From the NCBI GenBank assembly GCA_903904635.1, contig CAIVDH010000052.1:1-13151 (forward strand): a DNA stretch of 13,151 bases, read 5' to 3'. Made by a program: the position numbers and the translations under genes. The notes below the pieces were generated by a model that saw only the letters and a list, made by a program, of their open reading frames with translations, was not told the origin of the DNA and searched no databases. This document shows, one piece after another, positions 8,139-13,151 of the stretch; position 1 is the first letter of the stretch; every line of letters starts with the position of its first letter. The DNA comes from an uncultured Burkholderiales bacterium. Its GTDB lineage: Bacteria; Pseudomonadota; Gammaproteobacteria; Burkholderiales; Burkholderiaceae_D.

Positions 8139-8203
8139 TGGGAACTCACTGCCGAAATTGCATTACCGGCACATCTCACAATCCTGCTTTCCCGGTATTT
8201 TTC

Positions 8204-9229
8204 ATGTCAGACTTATACGATTCCGATTCTCGCCTGTCTTTGCTCCGCACTTGGTTGTCCAGTGTGTCAGCGCCAATTACGCAAATTTCCAGCCTGCGTC
8301 CCGCCTCTGCAGATGCCAGTTTTAGACGCTATTTCCGGGTCGATGGCATAGATGGCAACACTTACATCGTCATGGATGCGCCGCCGCCGCAAGAGGATGT
8401 GCGTCCTTTCGTGCAGATCGCAGCGCTCTTTGGCGCCACTGGCCTATCTGTCCCTGACGTACTCGCGCAAGATGCCGATCAGGGCTTTTTACTCCTTACC
8501 GATCTGGGCTCGACCACTTATTTGAAGCAACTCACTCCAGACACTGCTCACAAACTCTATCTGGAGGCTATTTCATCACTGGTGCAGTTACAAACACATA
8601 GCCAACCCGGTGTTTTGCCGGAATATGACCGCGCCATGCTGCATCGTGAGCTAATGTTGTTTCCAGATTGGTATCTCGGCAAGCATCTGGGCGCGACATT
8701 GTCAGAGCAGCAAAACACTGACCTTAACAAGGTCTTTGATACGCTGCTTGCCAATAATCTTGCGCAAGCACCCGTCTTTGTTCATCGTGATTATCATTCA
8801 CGCAATTTAATGGTGCTAGACCAAGGCAATCCCGGCATATTGGACTTTCAAGATGCGGTATACGGCCCCATCACTTACGATCTGGTCTCGCTGCTGCGCG
8901 ATGCGTATGTGCAGTGGGATGAAGAAATGGTGCTGGACTGGGCAATTCGCTATTGGGAACTCGCCAGGCGCGCAGGACTGCCTGTTAATCCGGATATTGA
9001 TGCGTTTTATCGTGACTTTGAATTCATGGGACTGCAACGTCATCTGAAAGTACTGGGCATTTTTGCGCGTCTTTATCATCGCGATGGCAAAGACGCCTAT
9101 TTGAAAGATCTGCCGCTGGTTATGGAATACACCCGCAAGACTGCGCATCGCTACATAGAACTCAAACCGCTCATCCGGCTCTTGGATGCGTTCGAAGAAA
9201 AGTCTCCGCAAGTCGGCTATACATTCTGA
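8204..9229 (+). CDS. amgK: N-acetylmuramate/N-acetylglucosamine 1-kinase AmgK
   Basis: AmgK phosphorylates the anomeric C1 of MurNAc (and GlcNAc) recovered from peptidoglycan turnover. The product goes to MurU, bypassing de novo UDP-MurNAc synthesis and giving intrinsic tolerance to fosfomycin in bacteria with the pathway. The protein has the aminoglycoside-phosphotransferase fold: a nucleotide-binding ASFRRYFRV segment (38-46), catalytic loop VHRDYHSRN (193-201; Asp196 as base, Asn201 as metal ligand) and the metal Asp215 in ILDFQDAVYG. The frame is open to an ATG at 8138, but the added 22 residues look non-conserved and would lie within the predicted promoter. ATG at 8204 gives 341 residues, the usual family length. 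Its ribosome binding site is weak. The stop is 2 nt before murU, and the divergent neighbour is lptD, an arrangement also known from Pseudomonas. Confidence 0.93.
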   Translation: MSDLYDSDSRLSLLRTWLSSVSAPITQISSLRPASADASFRRYFRVDGIDGNTYIVMDAPPPQEDVRPFVQIAALFGATGLSVPDVLAQDADQGFLLLTDLGSTTYLKQLTPDTAHKLYLEAISSLVQLQTHSQPGVLPEYDRAMLHRELMLFPDWYLGKHLGATLSEQQNTDLNKVFDTLLANNLAQAPVFVHRDYHSRNLMVLDQGNPGILDFQDAVYGPITYDLVSLLRDAYVQWDEEMVLDWAIRYWELARRAGLPVNPDIDAFYRDFEFMGLQRHLKVLGIFARLYHRDGKDAYLKDLPLVMEYTRKTAHRYIELKPLIRLLDAFEEKSPQVGYTF

Positions 9230-9231
9230 AT

Positions 9232-9951
9232 ATGAAGGCACTGATTTTTGCTGCGGGTCGGGGCGAGCGCATGCGCCCGCTCACCGACACCTGTCCCAAA
9301 CCACTGCTTAAGGTGCGCGGGCGGGCGCTGATAGTCTGGCATATCGTCAATCTGGTTCGAGCCGGCATCACTGAAATAGTCATCAATCATGCACATCTGG
9401 GTCAGATGATAGAAGATGAGCTGGAAGATGGCAGTAAGTTTGGTGCGCAGATTTTATATTCGCCTGAAGGTCAGGCGCTGGAAACTGCAGGCGGCATAGC
9501 ACTAGCGCGCCACCTGCTGGGCAATGATCCTTTCCTTGCATTAGCGGGTGATATTTATTGTCCGCATTTTGATTTTTCGCAGGTTCAAGATGTGCTGCAA
9601 GATGAAGACGTCTGGGGTAAACCTTATCCAGTTGACTCACGCGATCTGGGCTGGCTGTATCTGGTTAACAATCCGGCACACAATCCGGCTGGTGATTTTT
9701 CGCTGAATAATTTCAGCATCGGCAATACGGGTGAGCCGCGTTATACATTCTCAGGCATAGGCGTCTACAGACCAGAATTATTTGACGGCATCACACCCGG
9801 CAACAGCGCAAAGCTCGCTCCCATACTGCGTAAATATGCAGATGAGCGCAAAATCGGTGGCGAACACTATCGCGGCGATTGGACTGACGTCGGCACTGTT
9901 GAGCGTCTTGAACAACTCAATGCACCACTTCATCACGGAAAAAAATCATGA
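9232..9951 (+). CDS. murU: N-acetylmuramate alpha-1-phosphate uridylyltransferase MurU
   Basis: MurU transfers UMP from UTP to MurNAc-1-phosphate, giving UDP-MurNAc for reuse in peptidoglycan synthesis; it acts directly after AmgK. The 239-residue protein is a compact sugar-1-phosphate nucleotidyltransferase. It shows the N-terminal signature AAGRGERMRPLT with PKP (7-24), the nucleotide/sugar-binding ETAGGIA (84-90), the metal-binding Asp107 in LAGDIY, and Asp219 in DWTDVGT near the C-terminus. The size fits MurU better than larger GlmU- or ManC-type enzymes. Similar sequences are often labelled mannose-1-phosphate guanylyltransferase; the amgK neighbour supports MurU. ATG at 9232 lies 2 nt after the amgK stop without a distinct Shine-Dalgarno, suggesting coupling. 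Its TGA overlaps the pepP ATG. Confidence 0.93.
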   Translation: MKALIFAAGRGERMRPLTDTCPKPLLKVRGRALIVWHIVNLVRAGITEIVINHAHLGQMIEDELEDGSKFGAQILYSPEGQALETAGGIALARHLLGNDPFLALAGDIYCPHFDFSQVQDVLQDEDVWGKPYPVDSRDLGWLYLVNNPAHNPAGDFSLNNFSIGNTGEPRYTFSGIGVYRPELFDGITPGNSAKLAPILRKYADERKIGGEHYRGDWTDVGTVERLEQLNAPLHHGKKS

Positions 9952-11279
9952 ACGTCTATGCAAAACGTCGCGCAGTCTTACTTGAGCGCATGCACGCAGA
10001 AGGTGGCGGCGTTGCCATCATACCGACCGCACCTGAAGTCATGCGCAACGCCGATGCAGACTACCCGTATCGTCACGACAGTTATTTTTATTATCTGACT
10101 GGCTTTACCGAACCTGAAGCCACGCTCGTTTTAGTAGCAGGCGCAGAAAATCAGTCCATATTATTTTGTCGCGAAAAAAATCTTGAGCGTGAAATATGGG
10201 ACGGTTATCGCTATGGTCCGGCTGCTGCACAAACGCATTTCGGATTTGATGCCGCTTTTGCTATCGACATCATAGATACAGAATTACCCAAGCTGATGAC
10301 CAACACGCAAACGCTATTTTATGCGCTGGGTAATGATGCAAAACTGGATGCAAAAATACAAAGCTGGTTAAATACAGTCAGACTGCAAGTCAGAGCTGGT
10401 GTCACTGCGCCTTCTGCTGCCATGGATGTACGCGTGATGCTAAATGAAATGCGACTCTTTAAAGACAGCGAAGAAATTAGCATCATGCAGCGTGCTGCAG
10501 ATATCTCTGCGCATGCCCATGCACGCGCCATGCGCATGGCCAAGCCCGGTATGCGCGAATATCATCTGGAAGCCGAACTACTGCATGAATTTCGCAGCCA
10601 GGGTTCGCAATATCCAGCCTACGGCTCTATCGTAGCCACCGGCGCCAACGCCTGTGTGCTGCACTACCGTGCCAGTGATGCAGAATTACGCGATGGCGAT
10701 CTGGTGTTAATCGATGCAGGGTGTGAGCTGGATAGCTACGCATCGGACATCACGCGCACTTTTCCTGTCAATGGAAAATTCAGCGGTCCGCAAAAAGCCT
10801 TATATGAAATCGTGCTCGCGTCACAATATGCAGCTATTGCAGCAACCAAACCTGGCATGCGTTTCACCGACGGCCATGATGCAGCGGTACAAGTTCTGGC
10901 GCAAGGCATGCTCGATACGGGTCTCTTAGATAAAAACAAAGTCGGCACGCTTGATGATGTGATTGCCAAAGGCGATTTTCGTCAGTTCTACATGCACCGT
11001 ACCGGCCACTGGCTGGGCATGGACGTGCATGATGTCGGTGACTACCGCGATCCTGCACCGGCAGGCGCAGACAAACCATGGCGCACACTACAGCCGGGCA
11101 TGACACTAACCATAGAGCCAGGCATTTATGTCAGACCAGCAGCAGGCGTGCCGGAACAATTCTGGAACATTGGTATACGCATCGAAGATGATGCGCTAGT
11201 CACGGAACAGGGCTGCACCATCCTGACTCGCAATACACCCAAGACCATAGAAGAAATCGAAACCGTCATGCGTGGCTAA
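9948..11279 (+). CDS. pepP: Xaa-Pro aminopeptidase (aminopeptidase P)
   Basis: PepP is a cytosolic dimanganese peptidase that removes the N-terminal residue when proline is second. The 443-residue protein has an N-terminal creatinase-like domain with YPYRHDSYFYYLTGF (about 39-53) and a C-terminal pita-bread domain. All five metal ligands are visible: Asp256 (LIDAGCE), Asp267 (SDITRTF), His354 (RTGHWLG), Glu390 (TIEPGIY) and Glu413 (IRIEDD). The catalytic-site histidines His239, His350 and His361 are also in place, so the enzyme should be active. The ATG overlaps the murU stop as ATGA, with GGA about 8 nt upstream. ubiH begins 3 nt after its stop; pepP-ubiH is a conserved pair in many proteobacteria, including E. 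coli. Confidence 0.96.
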   Translation: MNVYAKRRAVLLERMHAEGGGVAIIPTAPEVMRNADADYPYRHDSYFYYLTGFTEPEATLVLVAGAENQSILFCREKNLEREIWDGYRYGPAAAQTHFGFDAAFAIDIIDTELPKLMTNTQTLFYALGNDAKLDAKIQSWLNTVRLQVRAGVTAPSAAMDVRVMLNEMRLFKDSEEISIMQRAADISAHAHARAMRMAKPGMREYHLEAELLHEFRSQGSQYPAYGSIVATGANACVLHYRASDAELRDGDLVLIDAGCELDSYASDITRTFPVNGKFSGPQKALYEIVLASQYAAIAATKPGMRFTDGHDAAVQVLAQGMLDTGLLDKNKVGTLDDVIAKGDFRQFYMHRTGHWLGMDVHDVGDYRDPAPAGADKPWRTLQPGMTLTIEPGIYVRPAAGVPEQFWNIGIRIEDDALVTEQGCTILTRNTPKTIEEIETVMRG

Positions 11280-11282
11280 TCC

Positions 11283-12425
11283 GTGACGACACCAACCCAT
11301 TTTGATTGTGCAATTGCAGGTGCTGGTCCGGTTGGCTTGGCATTCGCTGCAATGCTTGCCAAACACCGTGGTGATGGCAAGGGCATCGCGCTCATCGATG
11401 CAAAATCGCCAGCAATGGCAGCATGCGATCCGCGCTACATCGCACTTTCTTATGGTAGTCGTCAGTTGCTTGAGCAAATACAGGCATGGCCATCTGCCAC
11501 TACACCGATTACCCAAATTCATGTTTCGCGGCGCGGCAGTTTTGGCCGTACGCTAATAGATAGCAAAGCCTATGATTTGCCGGCCCTTGGTTATGTATGT
11601 CGCTATGGTGATCTGATAGAGGCACTTGATAATTCACTCGCAGACAGCGGCGTTACCATGCTTAGGCCATCCACTGTTTTATCGATGGTTGAGCAGGCAA
11701 ACTGTGTCACGCTCAATCTCGATGCTGGCAACGTTATTCATGCTGATTTAATGGTGCAAGCTGAAGGCGGTGTATACGGTAGCCAGTCAGAAAAATCCAT
11801 GCACCGCGATTATGATCAGACCGCCATCATTGCCTCAGTCATCAGTAGCGCTGCGATTGCCGGACGTGCCTTTGAACGCTTCACCGCAGAAGGCCCGCTG
11901 GCGCTGCTGCCGCAAGGCGATGCTTATTCTATGGTGTGGTGCGCGCGGCCAGATAGCGTGAAGCGTTTGCTGGCTTTAACCGATGCAGAATTTCTGGCCG
12001 CATTGCAACAGGCATTTGGTCAACGCGTAGGCATGTTCACACAAGTGAGTGCACGTAATAGCTATCAACTGGGACTCAATGCAAATCCGGCACCAACATC
12101 ACGCACCATTGCAATTGGCAATGCCGCTCAAACACTGCATCCGGTTGCGGGGCAGGGTTTCAATCTGGGCTTAAGGGATGCTTATGTGCTGGCTGCATTA
12201 CTGGCGCAAGAATTCACGCCTGCCGCATTAGCCAAGTATCACGCCTTGCGACAAAGCGACCGCAGCACAACCATACGACTGACTGATTTTATGGCTCGCG
12301 CTTTTGCAGGTGGCGCAGATGGGTCTGTGCTTCAGGCCACGCTTGGTCTTGCGCTGGGATGTATGGATGTCATGCCAGCAGCAAAACGATTGCTGGCGGA
12401 ACAGATGATGTTTGGGTGGCGTTGA
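11283..12425 (+). CDS. ubiH: FAD-dependent ubiquinone biosynthesis hydroxylase, UbiH-type
   Basis: Family members are class A flavoprotein monooxygenases that hydroxylate the ubiquinone ring; UbiH itself acts at C6 of the octaprenyl-methoxyphenol intermediate, within a soluble Ubi complex. The 380-residue protein shows the dinucleotide-binding AGAGPVGLA (12-20), the DPRYIAL segment (49-55), and the FAD-ribityl motif IGNAAQTLHPVAGQGFNLG (278-296), which closely resembles E. coli UbiH. The usual DG motif is AEGG here (160-163), with Glu instead of Asp. The start is GTG at 11283, three bases after the pepP stop; the in-frame codon just upstream of TCC is that stop, so no earlier start is possible. 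It is the last plus-strand gene, and only 12 bp separate it from the converging glycosyltransferase. Subfamily (UbiH rather than UbiI or UbiF) rests on motif resemblance and the pepP neighbour. Confidence 0.9.
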   Translation: MTTPTHFDCAIAGAGPVGLAFAAMLAKHRGDGKGIALIDAKSPAMAACDPRYIALSYGSRQLLEQIQAWPSATTPITQIHVSRRGSFGRTLIDSKAYDLPALGYVCRYGDLIEALDNSLADSGVTMLRPSTVLSMVEQANCVTLNLDAGNVIHADLMVQAEGGVYGSQSEKSMHRDYDQTAIIASVISSAAIAGRAFERFTAEGPLALLPQGDAYSMVWCARPDSVKRLLALTDAEFLAALQQAFGQRVGMFTQVSARNSYQLGLNANPAPTSRTIAIGNAAQTLHPVAGQGFNLGLRDAYVLAALLAQEFTPAALAKYHALRQSDRSTTIRLTDFMARAFAGGADGSVLQATLGLALGCMDVMPAAKRLLAEQMMFGWR

Positions 12426-12437
12426 AATTCCAGCGTT

Positions 12438-13151
12438 TTAGCTAACAGATGCAGCAGACAATAAATTAAGCAAAAGCGCATCTTTCTGCGTGCAAGTTGC
12501 ATCCAGATCATGAAAATACTGCAAACTTCTTAAATTATCATTGGATCTGGTCGTGGCATCACCACGCGTCATTTTAATTTTCTTAAAATATTCTAATGAC
12601 TGAATCACATAGTGATTAATTTGAAATAACTGATTATCAGATAGCGTGCGGGAAGAGCAGACGCCCTTAATTTTATGTATGCCGATGTTGTTACGTGTTT
12701 TTAATACGGCCGTTCTGCATATCCATTTCGTGTCAGTATGCGCACCTAATTTTTCTTGCCTCATCAAAAAATCTCTGCGTATGCTGATTGGATGCGCATC
12801 AAGTCCGCTGCTACCGAAAATTGACCAGTTTGTATAGATCACATCAAAAAAATCAAATCCTTCAAGAGCCTGACTTAAATTCAATTGTGGATCTTTACAA
12901 AACCAAAACTCATCCAGATCAGCCACCATCAGCCACTCACATTCATTTCGGATTTTGAAATGCTGAATGGTTTTCCAATAGTGTCTTTTTTGGCGCCAGG
13001 GTTTTTCTAAAATGATCAGCTTTAAAATTCCCTTATCTACCCATTTTTGGGCAAGTGCCACGCTCGCATCATTACTACCATTGTCTATCAAATAAATTTG
13101 ATCAACGCCTTGCCATACATAATGCTGCACCCATTCATCAATATTCATCGC
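12438..13151 (-). CDS. Glycosyltransferase family 2/92-like protein; 5' end outside the window
   Basis: The frame is open at the right edge. The first ATG inside (13148) sits within the conserved opening of the family, where an NIDEW segment normally follows a beta strand and a (K)NE motif, so the N-terminus is probably beyond the window. Visible are a strand with IYLIDNGSNDAS (18-29), typical of nucleotide-sugar binding, and the metal-binding DxD motif ADLDEF (76-81). NWSIFGSSGLD (107-117) follows, then a C-terminal region ending at TAA (12440). This fits GT2_4/GT92-like transferases, often found in lipopolysaccharide, capsule or glycan loci; donor and acceptor cannot be told. The sequence is AT-richer than the core genes and converges on ubiH with a 12 bp gap and no visible terminator. 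Both features suggest a later insertion beside the core block. Confidence 0.8.
   Translation of the reverse strand, partial: AMNIDEWVQHYVWQGVDQIYLIDNGSNDASVALAQKWVDKGILKLIILEKPWRQKRHYWKTIQHFKIRNECEWLMVADLDEFWFCKDPQLNLSQALEGFDFFDVIYTNWSIFGSSGLDAHPISIRRDFLMRQEKLGAHTDTKWICRTAVLKTRNNIGIHKIKGVCSSRTLSDNQLFQINHYVIQSLEYFKKIKMTRGDATTRSNDNLRSLQYFHDLDATCTQKDALLLNLLSAASVS

Noticed and set aside
8095..8203. Sigma-E type promoter for lptD-surA, as known in E. coli
   Set aside because: A GGAACT occurs at 8141 but on the amgK strand, and no TCAAA/TCAGA partner lies at 16-17 bp; nothing similar was seen on the lptD strand.
8119..8325. 68-codon plus-strand frame and the longer amgK start at 8138
   Set aside because: Both begin in or before the predicted promoter; the residues before 8204 do not look like the AmgK family.
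8816..9241. 141-codon minus-strand frame opposite amgK
   Set aside because: It is antisense to the strongly conserved AmgK catalytic region and has no domain features; an open frame by chance.
1..13151. CRISPR arrays, tRNA/rRNA genes, transposases, riboswitches
   Set aside because: No spaced direct repeats, cloverleaf-like sequence, transposase-like protein or recognisable riboswitch was found on either strand.

Overview
The window looks like a chromosomal segment of a betaproteobacterium, most likely order Burkholderiales and possibly Oxalobacteraceae. This rests on gene order (lptD-surA-pdxA-rsmA divergent from amgK-murU, then pepP-ubiH) and on protein flavour; no rRNA or tRNA gene is present to confirm it. 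About 2563-12425 is a compact block of conserved housekeeping genes of moderate GC. Both ends carry visibly AT-richer accessory genes. Two genes run off the window: the left-hand ankyrin protein (its N-terminus is outside) and the right-hand glycosyltransferase (its N-terminus is also outside).

Left accessory region (1-2562). A long plus-strand gene encodes an N-terminal cysteine-protease-like domain of clan CD type (caspase/CHAT fold; His-Gly and Ala-Cys motifs each preceded by a hydrophobic strand) followed by about eight or nine ankyrin repeats. Facing it is a 157-codon minus-strand gene. It matches only the C39-like N-terminal domain of type I secretion ABC transporters and stops where the membrane domain should begin, yet it keeps a good promoter and ribosome binding site. 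I see no conserved gene between it and rsmA.

Core, minus strand (2563-8094). lptD, surA, pdxA and rsmA form one tightly packed operon. LptD inserts LPS in the outer membrane, and SurA is the periplasmic chaperone that LptD and other beta-barrels need. PdxA makes pyridoxal phosphate, and RsmA dimethylates 16S rRNA. pdxA appears to start at TTG, with a tiny 9-codon reading frame bridging it to surA.

Core, plus strand (8204-12425). amgK and murU form the MurNAc kinase/uridylyltransferase shunt that recycles cell-wall sugars to UDP-MurNAc. They are followed by pepP (Xaa-Pro aminopeptidase) and ubiH (ubiquinone biosynthesis hydroxylase). Gaps are 2-3 nt or an ATGA overlap, so the four are probably co-transcribed. 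The divergent lptD and amgK promoters appear to share one near-palindromic -10 region.

Right edge (12438-13151). An AT-rich, family 2/92-like glycosyltransferase gene converges on ubiH. The best candidate for something undescribed is the protease-like/ankyrin fusion at the left edge.
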